DNA of 64,000 bases from Lachnospiraceae bacterium (GCA_910575035.1 CAJTDL010000015.1:61038-125037), one strand, 5' to 3'; counted from the first letter of the stretch, positions 9,828 through 18,657 are shown. The notes: generated from the sequence alone by a model not told the origin. Made by a program: numbers and translations.

Positions 9828-9904
9828 ATAAGGTCAGTACAGAAGGATGCGGCATCCAGATGTATTGGCCTTATTAATTTTGAGAAAAAGATGGAGGGAA
9901 TGCG

Positions 9905-10072
9905 ATGAAAGGAAAAGGGAAACAGAGAAAACATGCGGTGCTTTCTGCCCTGCTTTGTACGGCAATGGCATTGGCGGGGCTGCTGCCATGTATGCCGGAG
10001 CCTGCACAGGCTGCACAGGCCGGGAAGCACAATCAGGCAATGGCCAATGATCTGCCAGAGGCAAGTAATTAA
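9905..10072 (+). pseudogene. Detached signal-peptide exon of the GH43 enzyme
   Basis: An ATG with GGAGGGAATGCG upstream encodes a 55-residue peptide: basic start MKGKGKQRKH, a hydrophobic stretch (about 12-28) and an Ala-rich cleavage region ending near AQAAQAG, then a stop (TAA 10070-10072). This is an export signal with nothing behind it. The enzyme body resumes 9 bases later in another frame. An internal deletion with frame loss explains this best, so the two pieces were once one gene. Confidence 0.75.
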
Positions 10073-10080
10073 ACTGGAAT

Positions 10081-12771
10081 ATGGTATTGGAGCGCCCGAA
10101 GGTGATTTATAATCAGAAAAATAACAATTATGTGATGTGGTTCCACAAAGACGGGGAAGGGATTGGCAATTATTCCCTGGCGCAGACTGGCATTGCAGTC
10201 AGCGATTCCCCAACAGGGCCGTTCCAGTTGGTGGATGCCATCAACCCATTGGGCGCAGAAAGCCGTGATATGACGTTATTTCAGGATGATGACGGAAAGG
10301 CATATCTGCTGTATTCCTCTGAGGACAACTGGACCTTATACATTGCAGAGTTAAATGAGGATTATACAGGGCTTACAGGATTGTACAGCCGGAATTATGT
10401 GGATAAGAATGGGAGCAAAGGCGTATACGCAAGGGAAGCCCCAGCCATTTTTAAATATGGCGGCAGCTATTATATCCTTTCCTCTGGGTGTACCGGATGG
10501 GATCCAAATGTGATGGGGTATTCCGTTACAGATAATATCCGTTTGGGCATGTCAGAACATGGAGGAAACGGGCCCTTCCAGATGGACGGGCTGAAAAACC
10601 CCTGTATTGGGGTCAATGCCAATATCTCTTTCTATGGGCAGAGTACCTTTGTCCTACCAGTACAAGGGAAAGAGGGCGCCTTTATCTACATGGGGGACAG
10701 ATGGAACAAAAACAACCTGAAGGATTCCAGGTACCAGTGGCTGCCAATCCAGATTGACCCAGAGGAAAAAGCGTTGGCCATAGCATGGAATGACACATGG
10801 GAATTAGGGGATTTTGAAAACCTAAACAGCCAGGCCAGGGTGGAATTAAACCGTGCCATCCGCTCTGGAAACGGGTTATCCTCTGCAGAGTACGATTTTG
10901 GCCAGGAAAGGTGGCAAAGGTTCCAGAATGCATTGGAAACATCCATGAACCTTCCTTTTGGGACGGAAGAAGCCCAGATTGCAGAGATGAAAAACGAAAT
11001 CACACAGTCCATGGAAGAACTGAAGCGTTGGAAATCTCTGGACGCAGCCTTTGCAGAGGTAGAAAACCGGGCGGAGGCAGCCTATACGGCAGATTCCTGG
11101 AAAGATGTGAAAGCGTCCTACGAAAGCGGGAAGGCTCTTGGGGAAAATGCCACAGGCGCACAGATCCAACAGGCAGCAGAAGCGATCCAGTCAGCCATAG
11201 GAAAACTGGAAGAGGTTAAGATGAAGACAGAGGAAATTGACCTGAAAGGGAAAAAAATCCGGGCAGATTCCCAGCAGTCCGGAAACGAAGCCGAAAAAGC
11301 CATTGACGGCGACAGCAATACGATCTGGCATTGCAAATGGGGCAATGGCGCGACGCCTCTCCCACATTACCTTACCATTGACCTGGGACAGCACTATGAA
11401 GATTTGTACCAGCTCAGCTACCTGCCAAGGCAGGATAAGGACAGCAACGGAATTACCTCCAGATACAGGATTTTAACCAGCAATTCCAATAAGGAAATCA
11501 GCCAGCTGACAGAAGATGACTTTACAGAAGCGCGCACTGGCGCCTGGGCAGAAGACAAAACAGAAAAATCAGCTATTTTCCGCACCAATGGCCCAGCCAG
11601 GTACCTTCGCTTTGAAGTAATAGCGGGCGTAGGCGATTTTGCTTCTGCAGCAGAAATCCGCCTGCTGCGCGGAAGGCCAGAAGCCACAGAGCCAACTGTG
11701 GTAAAAGTAGAAAAAATTACACTGACAGGAACCAAGACAGAGCTTTCCAAGGGAGAGGAGCTGCCGTTAAAGGCAGAAGTTTCCCCAGAAAATGCCACCA
11801 ATAAAGCCATTACCTGGTCATCCTCTGATGAGAGAATAGCCAGGGTAAGCAGCCAGGGCGTGGTGACAGCGCTGTCTGCAGGCACAGCTACGGTCACAGC
11901 CACAGCGGCTGACGGCTCCAACGTAAAAGGAACCTACACCATAACAGTAAAAGAGAATACAGAGGAGCCAGTTATAGTAAAAGTGGAAAAAATAACGGTT
12001 ACAGGCAATAAGGCCAAGCTTATAAAGGGTGAGAAGGCTGCCCTGCATGCAGCAGTTGCCCCGGCAAATGCATCAGGACAAAATATTATCTGGTCATCCT
12101 CAGCCCCAAAGGTAGCAAGGGTAAATGCAAGGGGAGAAGTAACCGCATTGTCCCAGGGAAAAGCTACCATTACGGCCGAAGCAACCGATGGATCCGGAGT
12201 CAAAGGGACGTATGACATTACAGTGACTGCCCACCTTGTAAAAAAGATCACTTTAATTAGCAATTACAAGACGGTTGCAGCAGGTAAAAAAGCCACAGTT
12301 ACAGCCAAGGTATCAACCACTGGCAAGACAGCCAATAAAGCCCTGTCCTGGAGCACATCCAATAAGAAATATGCAACTGTAAATGCAAAAGGCGTGGTGT
12401 CTACCAAAAGGGCTGGCGCTGGAAAGACAGTTATAATCACAGCCACAGCAAAGGATGGGAGCAGGAAGAAGGCATCCATTCAGATTAAGATCGTAAAGGC
12501 CGCAGTGAAGAAGATTAGCTTGTCCTGTGAGAAGGCCGTTGCAGCAGGCAAGAAAGTGACGGTAAAGGCTGTCATAAAGACGACAGGCAAGAAGGGGGAC
12601 AAAGCAAATAAGGCGTTGGCTTGGAGCACATCCAATAAGAAATATGCAACCGTAAATGCAAAGGGGGTAGTGACAGCTAAGAAAGCCGGAAAAGGGAAGA
12701 CGGTGACGGTTAAGGCAGTTTCTACCGATGGGAGCAAGAAAAAGGCTGTTGTGAAAATTAAGATTAAATAG
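10081..12771 (+). CDS. GH43-type glycosidase body with CBM and four BIG2 domains, N-terminally truncated
   Basis: 896 residues. It starts abruptly inside the beta-propeller at VLERPKVIYN, so signal peptide and first blade are missing. RDMTLFQDDDGKAYLLY and YAREAPAIFKYGGSYY carry the expected Asp and the catalytic-acid Glu region of GH43 enzymes, most like the exo-beta-1,3-galactanase-like subgroup. A FIVAR-like helical segment (about 320-375) follows, then an F5/8-type carbohydrate-binding domain (about 380-535, AIDGDSNTIWH), then four Ig-like BIG2 repeats (about 540-896). No sortase motif ends the protein. No ribosome site precedes 10081, and a stop lies 12 bases upstream in frame. Probably non-functional as a secreted enzyme. 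Confidence 0.75.
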   Translation: MVLERPKVIYNQKNNNYVMWFHKDGEGIGNYSLAQTGIAVSDSPTGPFQLVDAINPLGAESRDMTLFQDDDGKAYLLYSSEDNWTLYIAELNEDYTGLTGLYSRNYVDKNGSKGVYAREAPAIFKYGGSYYILSSGCTGWDPNVMGYSVTDNIRLGMSEHGGNGPFQMDGLKNPCIGVNANISFYGQSTFVLPVQGKEGAFIYMGDRWNKNNLKDSRYQWLPIQIDPEEKALAIAWNDTWELGDFENLNSQARVELNRAIRSGNGLSSAEYDFGQERWQRFQNALETSMNLPFGTEEAQIAEMKNEITQSMEELKRWKSLDAAFAEVENRAEAAYTADSWKDVKASYESGKALGENATGAQIQQAAEAIQSAIGKLEEVKMKTEEIDLKGKKIRADSQQSGNEAEKAIDGDSNTIWHCKWGNGATPLPHYLTIDLGQHYEDLYQLSYLPRQDKDSNGITSRYRILTSNSNKEISQLTEDDFTEARTGAWAEDKTEKSAIFRTNGPARYLRFEVIAGVGDFASAAEIRLLRGRPEATEPTVVKVEKITLTGTKTELSKGEELPLKAEVSPENATNKAITWSSSDERIARVSSQGVVTALSAGTATVTATAADGSNVKGTYTITVKENTEEPVIVKVEKITVTGNKAKLIKGEKAALHAAVAPANASGQNIIWSSSAPKVARVNARGEVTALSQGKATITAEATDGSGVKGTYDITVTAHLVKKITLISNYKTVAAGKKATVTAKVSTTGKTANKALSWSTSNKKYATVNAKGVVSTKRAGAGKTVIITATAKDGSRKKASIQIKIVKAAVKKISLSCEKAVAAGKKVTVKAVIKTTGKKGDKANKALAWSTSNKKYATVNAKGVVTAKKAGKGKTVTVKAVSTDGSKKKAVVKIKIK

Positions 12772-12868
12772 ATGGGATTTTGGGACTGATCCATATGGAT
12801 ACCATGCTGCTATCTGGGACGGCCAGGTATCCATCCCTGTGCCCTGCCTATAGCATTCCTTAAGTTAC
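12772..12868. repeat. Decayed copy of the interspersed element's distal part
   Basis: The stretch ends with CATTCCTTAAGTTAC, matching the subterminal ATCCCTTAAGTTAC of the complete element at 62252-62657, and carries CATCCCTGTGCCCTGCC, similar to 62602-62618. It can fold through the pair ATGGATACC/GGTATCCAT. It abuts the next repeat copy directly. It may also act as the transcription end of the GH43 gene. Confidence 0.5.
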
Positions 12869-13043
12869 GTTACTATTCACGGCCAGGGAGCCGCTCATAG
12901 CAACAATTCGGGGCGATATTTAAAGTCTTGCTTCGCAAAAATCGCCCCTATCGCCTGAATCATGTTCTCACGGAATGCGCAGTTCAGCGCATTCCTGAGC
13001 CAATATGAGTAACTAAGTTACTCATATTGGCTCTGAATAGTAA
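12869..13043. repeat. MITE-like interspersed element with nested palindrome
   Basis: Starts with GTTACTATTCACGGCC and runs closely parallel to the complete 145-bp copy at 45485-45629 (same order: CCGCTCATA, CAACAATTCGGGGCGATA, hairpin GGGGCGAT...ATCGCCCC, CTGAATCATGTTCTCACGG, CAGTTCAGCGCATTCCTG). Near the right end a 37-nt palindrome is inserted, and the terminal repeat is reduced to TGAATAGTAA. No coding potential. Confidence 0.75.
12997..13033. repeat. 37-nt perfect palindrome (18-bp arms)
   Basis: Two 18-base arms beginning GAGCCAATATGAG surround a single central A. It lies where the related element at 45485 has only GGCC. It could form a strong hairpin on either strand but has no T-run typical of a terminator. 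It ends 18 bases before the promoter-like boxes of rnpB. Confidence 0.75.
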
Positions 13044-13051
13044 AAAAATCC

Positions 13052-13080
13052 TTGCTTTCTGCTGGCAGATATGCTAGGAT
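13052..13080 (+). promoter_or_regulatory. Candidate promoter for rnpB
   Basis: TTGCTT and TAGGAT separated by 17 bases, about 70 bases before the mature RNase P RNA 5' end. Spacing is ideal for sigma-A, the boxes are moderate matches. A 5' extension would then need to be removed. Confidence 0.4.
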
Positions 13081-13151
13081 ATGTGAGAATAGCCTGTATC
13101 GAGAGTATTCTTTGCAGGCACAGCCTTTTTAAGGGAGGCGTAGGATAAAAT

Positions 13152-13500
13152 AAGAAGTAGGGTGGATAATCGCAGCTGCAAGTGCCGAAAGGCCGCAGAT
13201 GAGGAAAGTCCGGGCTTCACAGGGCAGGATGCCGGTTAACGGCCGGTGGAGGCGACTCCAAGGAAAGTGCAACAGAAATATACCGCTATATGAGTATAGT
13301 AAGGGTGGAAGGGCAGTTTAAGAGACTACCGCTTGGCTGGTAACAGCCAGGGCATATGTAAACCCCATCCGAAGCAAGACCGAACCAAAGCATTGACGTG
13401 GCCCGCCAGCTTTAGGTAGGTTGCTGGATCTGATTGGCAACAGTCAGGCTAGATAGATGATTATCCACGACATAACCCGGCTTACAGCCCTGCTTCTTTT
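13152..13500 (+). ncRNA. rnpB: RNase P RNA
   Basis: Catalytic RNA that removes tRNA 5' leaders. Diagnostic conserved blocks are present: GAGGAAAGTCCGGGCT near 13201, the AGAGACTACC region near 13321, GAAGCAAGACCGAACC near 13372, and GATGATTATCCACGACA with ACCCGGCTTACAG at the 3' end. The P1 helix pairs AAGAAGTAGGG (13152-13162) with CCCTGCTTCTT near the 3' end, which sets the boundaries to within a few bases. A T-run at the 3' end serves as terminator. Confidence 0.93.
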
Positions 13501-13611
13501 TTAAAAGGGGCTGCCACAGGGAGAGGATGCTATGTCTGATTCTTCGTGTGGCAGCACCTTTTATGCTTAAAATTAAGCCTTTATAATATTGCCAGGATTT
13601 CCCCGGTTAAT

Positions 13612-14052
13612 TTACCGCACCCTCTTATGGCCCTTATACTTCTCCTCACAGTACTTACAACGATAAGTCTCTGTCTTTGGATCTGTAAGCAAAAAAATCT
13701 GATCCAGTTCCTGCTCAATGGATGTAATGCACCGGGGATTCACGCACCGTATAATATTCTTAATCTCCTTCGGCAGATGGAGTTCCTTCTTCTCCACCAC
13801 CTTCTCACCTTTAATAACATTCACGGTAATATTATGGTCAATAAACCCCAATACATCCAAATCCATCTTATCAATATCGCACTCCACCTTCAATATATCC
13901 TTTTTCCCCATCTTATTGCTGCGGGCATTCTTGATAATTGCAACACAGCAATCCAGCTTATCCAATTTCAAATCATAATAAATGGACAAACTGTCCCCCG
14001 CATGGATATGGTCCAGCACAAATCCCTCTGTAATCGCTCCAACATTTAACAT
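13612..14052 (-). CDS. pyrI: Aspartate carbamoyltransferase regulatory subunit
   Basis: 146-residue regulatory chain that binds nucleotides and joins PyrB trimers. The N-terminal allosteric domain is followed by the zinc domain with ligands in RCVNPRC and YRCKYC. The start ATG lies inside the end of pyrB (overlap ATGTTAA, 7 bases), with its ribosome site GGAGGTG also inside pyrB, so translation is coupled and the subunits are made together. Length is near the family norm. Confidence 0.95.
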   Translation of the reverse strand: MLNVGAITEGFVLDHIHAGDSLSIYYDLKLDKLDCCVAIIKNARSNKMGKKDILKVECDIDKMDLDVLGFIDHNITVNVIKGEKVVEKKELHLPKEIKNIIRCVNPRCITSIEQELDQIFLLTDPKTETYRCKYCEEKYKGHKRVR

Positions 14053-14966
14053 ACGCCCACCTCCAGTAAAGTAAGAATCAAAGCCATCCGTACATAGACG
14101 CCATATTGTGCCTGTTTAAAATAGGCAGCCCTAGGGTCATCGTCCACATCTACAGAAATTTCATTTACCCTTGGAAGCGGATGCATAACGATCATATCCT
14201 CCCTTGCAAGAGCCATTTTCTGCCTGTTCAAAATGTAGAAATCCTTCATCCGCACATAATCGTCCTCATTAAAGAAACGTTCCTGCTGTACCCGGGTCAT
14301 GTACAGGATATCCAATTCACCCATGGCATCCTCTAACCGTTCCACTTCCTGGAAAGGCACCTGATTTTTGCGCAGCACATCTTCCCGGATATAGCTTGGA
14401 ACCCGGAGCTCTTCTGGGGAAATCAGCACAAATCGGATATTTGGATAACGGATTAACGCATGGATCAGAGAATGGACAGTACGCCCGAATTTTAAGTCGC
14501 CGCAAAGGCCAATCGTGAGATTGTCAAGGCGTCCCTTTAAAGAACGGATGGTAAGCAGATCGGTAAGAGTCTGTGTGGGGTGCTGGTGCCCGCCGTCTCC
14601 GGCATTGATGACCGGAATACTGGATTTTTGGGAAGCAACCAACGGTGCGCCTTCTTTGGGATGGCGCATAGCGCATATATCTGCGTAACAGGAAATTACG
14701 CGAATGGTATCAGAAACGCTTTCGCCCTTGGCAGCAGAGCTGCTGTCGGCACTGGAAAATCCAAGGACGCTTCCCCCAAGGTTCAGCATAGCTGCTTCAA
14801 AGCTTAACCTTGTCCGGGTGCTTGGTTCATAGAAACAGGTTGCCAATTTTTTGCCTTCGCAGGCATGGGCATATTTCTGAGGATGGCGCTCAATATCATT
14901 AGCCAGAGTGAGAAGCTCGTCCAATTCCTCAACGGATAAATCCAAGGGGCTCATTAAATGCTGCAT
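14046..14966 (-). CDS. pyrB: Aspartate carbamoyltransferase catalytic subunit
   Basis: First committed step of pyrimidine synthesis: carbamoyl phosphate plus aspartate to N-carbamoylaspartate. The product is 306 residues starting [14 protein letters not shown] 14966 follows AGGAGG with five intervening bases, whereas an upstream in-frame ATG at 15011 has none. Active-site signatures are [14 protein letters not shown] (carbamoyl phosphate), [11 protein letters not shown] and [10 protein letters not shown] (aspartate). Co-transcribed with pyrI. No other pyr gene is nearby and no PyrR binding loop was recognised. Confidence 0.95.
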   Translation of the reverse strand: MQHLMSPLDLSVEELDELLTLANDIERHPQKYAHACEGKKLATCFYEPSTRTRLSFEAAMLNLGGSVLGFSSADSSSAAKGESVSDTIRVISCYADICAMRHPKEGAPLVASQKSSIPVINAGDGGHQHPTQTLTDLLTIRSLKGRLDNLTIGLCGDLKFGRTVHSLIHALIRYPNIRFVLISPEELRVPSYIREDVLRKNQVPFQEVERLEDAMGELDILYMTRVQQERFFNEDDYVRMKDFYILNRQKMALAREDMIVMHPLPRVNEISVDVDDDPRAAYFKQAQYGVYVRMALILTLLEVGVC

Positions 14967-15007
14967 ATTGTTCCTCCTGTATTGTCTGTAAATATGGTGA
15001 CTGTCTT

Positions 15008-15039
15008 GCAACTGCCCGGCAAACCTGCGGAGCAGTTAC
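15008..15039 (-). promoter_or_regulatory. Leader hairpin upstream of pyrB
   Basis: GTAACTGC pairs with GCAGTTGC (one G-U) around a 16-base loop in the untranslated leader between the promoter and the pyrB ribosome site. It could influence expression, but no attenuator T-run follows it. Confidence 0.35.
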
Positions 15040-15051
15040 GCTATTTTTACT

Positions 15052-15080
15052 ATCATATAACAGAAGAATGCAAATTTCAA
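15052..15080 (-). promoter_or_regulatory. Promoter of pyrBI
   Basis: On the minus strand TTGAAA and TATGAT are separated by exactly 17 bases, about 85 bases before the pyrB start. This is a good sigma-A match in the right orientation. Confidence 0.6.
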
Positions 15081-15119
15081 GACAAAAATAATAAGACAGC
15101 AATTAAAATGCCTTAGGCT

Positions 15120-15166
15120 GTTACTGTTCACGGCATGGGGGCTGCTCATAACAACAAATTTCGATA
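15120..15166. repeat. Left-end fragment of the MITE-like element
   Basis: GTTACTGTTCACGGC followed by GCTGCTCATAACAACAA matches the first 45 bases of the copy at 45485 with a few changes, then stops. It overlaps the end of a regulator remnant, as if its insertion or excision cut that gene. Confidence 0.65.
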
Positions 15167-15337
15167 TCTTACAGCGGGTTTTTCCAAGCATTCCCGTTGT
15201 TCATGGGAAAGTGAGTCCTGGTGTTTCCCTGCCCCATCCATGAGGAAATAGCCGCTGTTATATCCCTGTTTTGCTATCACGGGAAGTTCTTCGCCAATGA
15301 CTTCAAGATCCCTGTGTATGGCATTCTTCCAAAAGAA
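15149..15337 (-). pseudogene. Remnant of an HTH_11/WYL-type transcriptional regulator
   Basis: The minus-strand frame bounded by stops at 15338-15340 and 15146-15148 reads AIHRDLEVIGEELPVIAKQG followed by YNSGYFLMDG, then SLSHEQRECLEK. This is very like the second half of the winged helix in DeoR/HTH_11 regulators (RDLEALGE..P....GGGY). There is no start codon or ribosome site and the rest of the protein is absent. The 3' side runs into a repeat fragment. Confidence 0.5.
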
Positions 15338-15472
15338 CTAAGTAAAACCCGGAAAATATTTCTGCTGTACGGCAGTTTTCCCTTTGCCATCCTATAGCAA
15401 TGTTGCCGTACAGCAGATTAGCATATGGCCAGATTTCTTATCCACGGGCAGGTTTCTTAAAAGGCTTCCCTT

Positions 15473-17053
15473 TCATACCTCATAAAGCTGATACCGTCGG
15501 AGCTTTCCATACAGCGTGAAAGATATTGCTAATAACATAATAGAAGCTACACTCATTATTAAGTTTCTGTAATTTTGAAAAGCAACACAAAAAAACAGAG
15601 GTATCAAGCTGCTTAACATACCGACTCCCATTGTTGCAAGAACGGAAATTGCACCGCCCTTTACCGCATAATACTCACTTGTCCAATCATATTTGGGAAA
15701 CTTGACATTCATATACATTCCCAAAACGGATATGAAGCAAGCGTAAACGCATGGAATGATACACAAGAATACATCCTGCATCAGCGAAACTTTCATTTTT
15801 ATACCTAATAAAATGGCACTTACTAGCGCAAACGGGCAAATTACTGTTAGATTGACAGCCATCTTTGAATGGAATATGTCAATAGCACGAACAGGGACAG
15901 AACACATTAACCAACGGCTTTTGCCTTCTAAGGATAGGGAAGCGGATGCAGTGGAAGTCATAGTAATAAATACGGCAATCACGAATGGAAGTACCCTGCG
16001 CAGCATTTGGTTAAGGCCTGCTATGCCGCTTTGCTGCTCTATAATTTCAGGGCTGGCAAACAAGAGCAGCAGGGAAACTACAAATAGCAGCACCATTCCA
16101 ATCGTAGAATTGAGTGCATAAACCGTACAGGAAAAATAGCGGTCAAATTCACGTTTATACATTGCTTTAAACGGAGATGAAACCTTTAAAGGCTTTCCCT
16201 CATACTTTGCAAAAGAATGGCTAAACGTGGCGGTATTCATCTTTTGATAAAAATGTGCGGCTATGCCTACAAAAAAGCCGTAGGTTAAAGCAGATATTCC
16301 AACAAATGCTAAAAAGCACAAAAAATCCTGGCTTTCAACTGCTTTTGATATGAAAGCTGCTGGCGGATATATCCGATTTGCCATATTGGAAAGTGCAATC
16401 CCAGCGTTCAAAATTTCATCAGACTCCATATTCTGCGCCTGTGTGGAAACTGCCACGATTAGCAGTACAACAAGTGTACTTAATACCAGTGAAAGGATAT
16501 TTTTGTGCCTTGACCGTACTGAAATAGCAGTAATCAAAACACCAATTCCCAAAGAAATAATCATAGGGATAACTGGCAGGAATATAAGGGAAAGCAGAAA
16601 AATAACGCTTCCAAATGTTCCCGTTTCTGCATTTATCATAAAGATAACAGCAGGGGGAAGCGCTACAATGATACAAATTAAGAGGTTCGTTAAATAAACC
16701 AATGTCAGGCGGCTTAAAACCACTTCCGAATTTTTCACCGGAAGTGACATAACCATATCATAGTCGCGTAAACCAATAAGGACACCCGAACTTTTAAGGA
16801 ATGTCAGTATCAATGTGACTAAGGAGCATATAAGAACCGAAATTGTCGGCAGAATATTTGTGGCACCCATGTCTGCCAAGCCGATGCTGATAGCTGTACT
16901 ATATGCAACCATCAATCCTATAACAACTGCTGCAAGCACCCCAAAAGCCGCTCCACGCTGCTTTTCCTTTTTGCTGTGGGAGTGAAGTATGCGGTTGATG
17001 CCAAAGAAATTATAAAGCTGCATTTTTAAAAGGAGCAGATACTTATTTTTCAT
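15473..17053 (-). CDS. ABC-2-type transporter permease
   Basis: 526-residue integral membrane protein with about ten to twelve hydrophobic segments (for example about 38-60, 68-90, 120-200, 240-260, 315-345, 355-370, 400-450, 475-520). It overlaps the ATPase gene upstream by 11 bases, so the two form one exporter. The family resembles the large ABC exporter permeases of antibiotic or peptide resistance loci. The region is clearly more AT-rich than its flanks. Substrate unknown. Confidence 0.85.
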   Translation of the reverse strand: MKNKYLLLLKMQLYNFFGINRILHSHSKKEKQRGAAFGVLAAVVIGLMVAYSTAISIGLADMGATNILPTISVLICSLVTLILTFLKSSGVLIGLRDYDMVMSLPVKNSEVVLSRLTLVYLTNLLICIIVALPPAVIFMINAETGTFGSVIFLLSLIFLPVIPMIISLGIGVLITAISVRSRHKNILSLVLSTLVVLLIVAVSTQAQNMESDEILNAGIALSNMANRIYPPAAFISKAVESQDFLCFLAFVGISALTYGFFVGIAAHFYQKMNTATFSHSFAKYEGKPLKVSSPFKAMYKREFDRYFSCTVYALNSTIGMVLLFVVSLLLLFASPEIIEQQSGIAGLNQMLRRVLPFVIAVFITMTSTASASLSLEGKSRWLMCSVPVRAIDIFHSKMAVNLTVICPFALVSAILLGIKMKVSLMQDVFLCIIPCVYACFISVLGMYMNVKFPKYDWTSEYYAVKGGAISVLATMGVGMLSSLIPLFFCVAFQNYRNLIMSVASIMLLAISFTLYGKLRRYQLYEV

Positions 17054-17768
17054 TTTCCACTACCTCCATGAAAACATCTTCAAGACTGCCGGAACCTCTC
17101 ACTGTTTCCAGACTTCCACTTATAACTAGTTTTCCCTGTTTCATAATAGAAACTTTATCGCATAGTTTTTCTGCAACATCCAAAACGTGAGTAGAAAAGA
17201 ATATGGCACTGCCATTATTGCATAATTCCCTCATAATTTCTTTCAGATGAAAAGCCGCTTCCGGATCAAGCCCCACAAAAGGTTCATCTAGCACAAGAAG
17301 TTTAGGCATATGCATGAAAGCGCCTATTAACGCCAGTTTTTGCTTCATACCATGTGAGTATGAGCTTACCAAGTTTCCTAAACTATCAGTAATACTAAAT
17401 ATCTCAGCATATTTTTGTATGCGTTCTTCACGGTATTTTTTATTAACGGAAAACATATCTGCCATGTAGTTCAGATATTGAATACCTGTGACATAATCAT
17501 ATAAATCCGGATTATCGGGAATATACGCTGTCAGTCTTTTACACTCGACGGGCTCTTTTTTTACGGAATGTCCGGCAATCAAAATCTCCCCCTCATGGAA
17601 GCCCATTACACCAACCACAGCACGAATAGTTGTTGTTTTTCCAGCACCATTATGCCCGATAAAGCCATGAATTTCTCCGGCCATAACTGATAAGGACAGA
17701 TTATCAACCGCTTTTTTATCTTGCGAATATGCCTTAGTAAAATTCCTGATTTCCAATATTGTTTGCAT
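17043..17768 (-). CDS. ABC transporter ATP-binding protein
   Basis: 241-residue ATPase with Walker A GHNGAGKTTTIR, signature SYSHGMKQKL, Walker B LLVLDEPFVGLD and switch His in FFSTHVLD. The ATG follows GGGAGGAATATT. It pairs with the overlapping permease. The gene lies in a four-gene minus-strand module with a small DUF1648-like protein and a regulator upstream, suggesting drug or peptide export under local control. Confidence 0.93.
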   Translation of the reverse strand: MQTILEIRNFTKAYSQDKKAVDNLSLSVMAGEIHGFIGHNGAGKTTTIRAVVGVMGFHEGEILIAGHSVKKEPVECKRLTAYIPDNPDLYDYVTGIQYLNYMADMFSVNKKYREERIQKYAEIFSITDSLGNLVSSYSHGMKQKLALIGAFMHMPKLLVLDEPFVGLDPEAAFHLKEIMRELCNNGSAIFFSTHVLDVAEKLCDKVSIMKQGKLVISGSLETVRGSGSLEDVFMEVVENEK

Positions 17769-17781
17769 AATATTCCTCCCG

Positions 17782-17988
17782 TTATTTTAATTTGCGGCAA
17801 ACCGCCCAATAGAGAATGGCGGGAACAGGCACAAAAAGCAGCAGAAAATATTTACTTACAACGCTGCTTGCCCCCGCCATGCCATAATGCAAGGGGATTG
17901 TGTCTGGTAAAAAGTTAAGTGCTGCAAGTACGCCAATCAGCGTGGACAAAGTAAGGATAAGCATAGTACCCTTTTGTTTTTTGCTCAT
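17782..17988 (-). CDS. Small DUF1648-like membrane protein
   Basis: 68 residues with two hydrophobic helices (about 9-27 and 45-62) linked by LPDTIPLHYGMAG, the hallmark of DUF1648 found in the N-terminus of SdpI-type immunity proteins. The ATG follows AAAGGAG. It is located 13 bases before the ATPase gene, so it is probably part of the exporter operon. SdpI proteins protect against a toxic peptide; an immunity-like role here is inference. Confidence 0.75.
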   Translation of the reverse strand: MSKKQKGTMLILTLSTLIGVLAALNFLPDTIPLHYGMAGASSVVSKYFLLLFVPVPAILYWAVCRKLK

Positions 17989-18050
17989 AAATAAGCTCCT
18001 TTCGATTTTTTACAAGATACAGTATGAATCCTCTATATTCTTATATAGAT

Positions 18051-18066
18051 AATATTATCATATTGA
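18051..18066 (-). promoter_or_regulatory. Operator-like motif before the exporter operon
   Basis: AATATTATCATATTGA lies about 65 bases upstream of the DUF1648-like gene. Nearly the same 16 bases (one change) occur before the regulator gene at 18686-18701. A shared site at both promoters is what an autoregulated repressor would produce. Confidence 0.5.
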
Positions 18067-18117
18067 GAACATTAAGTCAATAAAAACCGCTCCAATTTTT
18101 AAGGAACGGTCTATTAT

Positions 18118-18657
18118 CTATTTGGAATTTTCCGGCGGGGAAACAATTACACCCATTGTCCTTAACTTCCGTCCTGCTTTCGGCTCATTTTTTGCCGCTG
18201 TTTTGATTATGCCTGAAATGCTTTTCATAAGTTCCGTTAATTCTTCATCGGATAGATAAAGAGGAGAAAGGGAAAAACCCGACATATCCTCTTTGATATT
18301 GATGTTAGGAGATTTACAATACTCCCGAAACTGTTTTGCAAATCCTAAAAGATACTGCATAAATACCTGCATATAGAGTGTGCCGGAGTTCTCTGCTAAA
18401 ATTGCTTCAAAATCACCGTTAAGATTAAATGCAAGTGCATACGTTTTTTCCACTGTGCCCCGTACCTGTGTTTCTTCAACTACTTTTAAGATGCCATCAT
18501 TTAGCATCTTCTTTAAATTGCGATATAAGGTAGCCTGTGGAATGTCACCAAGAATATTGGATAAATGTTTTGCGGTTGCCTGTCCTTGCGAATATATCTC
18601 AAGCAATAATTTACATTTTACTGGATTTGTAATACTTTCCATAATTTGCTCTGTCAT
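18118..18657 (-). CDS. Winged-helix transcriptional regulator (ArsR/HTH_20-like)
   Basis: 179 residues starting MTEQIMESITNPVKCKLL; ATG 18657 follows TTGGAGGACACAGC. The N-terminal 80 residues form a winged helix (QATAKHLSNILGDIPQATLY, then RNLKKMLNDGILKVVEE) like ArsR-type or YdfH regulators. The C-terminal half is helical and may bind a ligand. It is separated from the exporter by about 130 bases and faces the same way, with a shared motif before both units. It likely represses the exporter. Confidence 0.8.
   Translation of the reverse strand: MTEQIMESITNPVKCKLLLEIYSQGQATAKHLSNILGDIPQATLYRNLKKMLNDGILKVVEETQVRGTVEKTYALAFNLNGDFEAILAENSGTLYMQVFMQYLLGFAKQFREYCKSPNINIKEDMSGFSLSPLYLSDEELTELMKSISGIIKTAAKNEPKAGRKLRTMGVIVSPPENSK

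Noticed and set aside
11418..12834. Several antisense frames over the BIG2 repeats
   Set aside because: Repeated low-complexity shadows of the repeat domains, without starts or motifs.
13546..14049. 167-codon plus-strand frame opposite pyrI
   Set aside because: pyrI is fully supported with zinc ligands and coupled start; this frame has no features.
15012..15119. PyrR-type attenuator before pyrB
   Set aside because: A hairpin is present, but no PyrR binding loop or terminator T-run was found.
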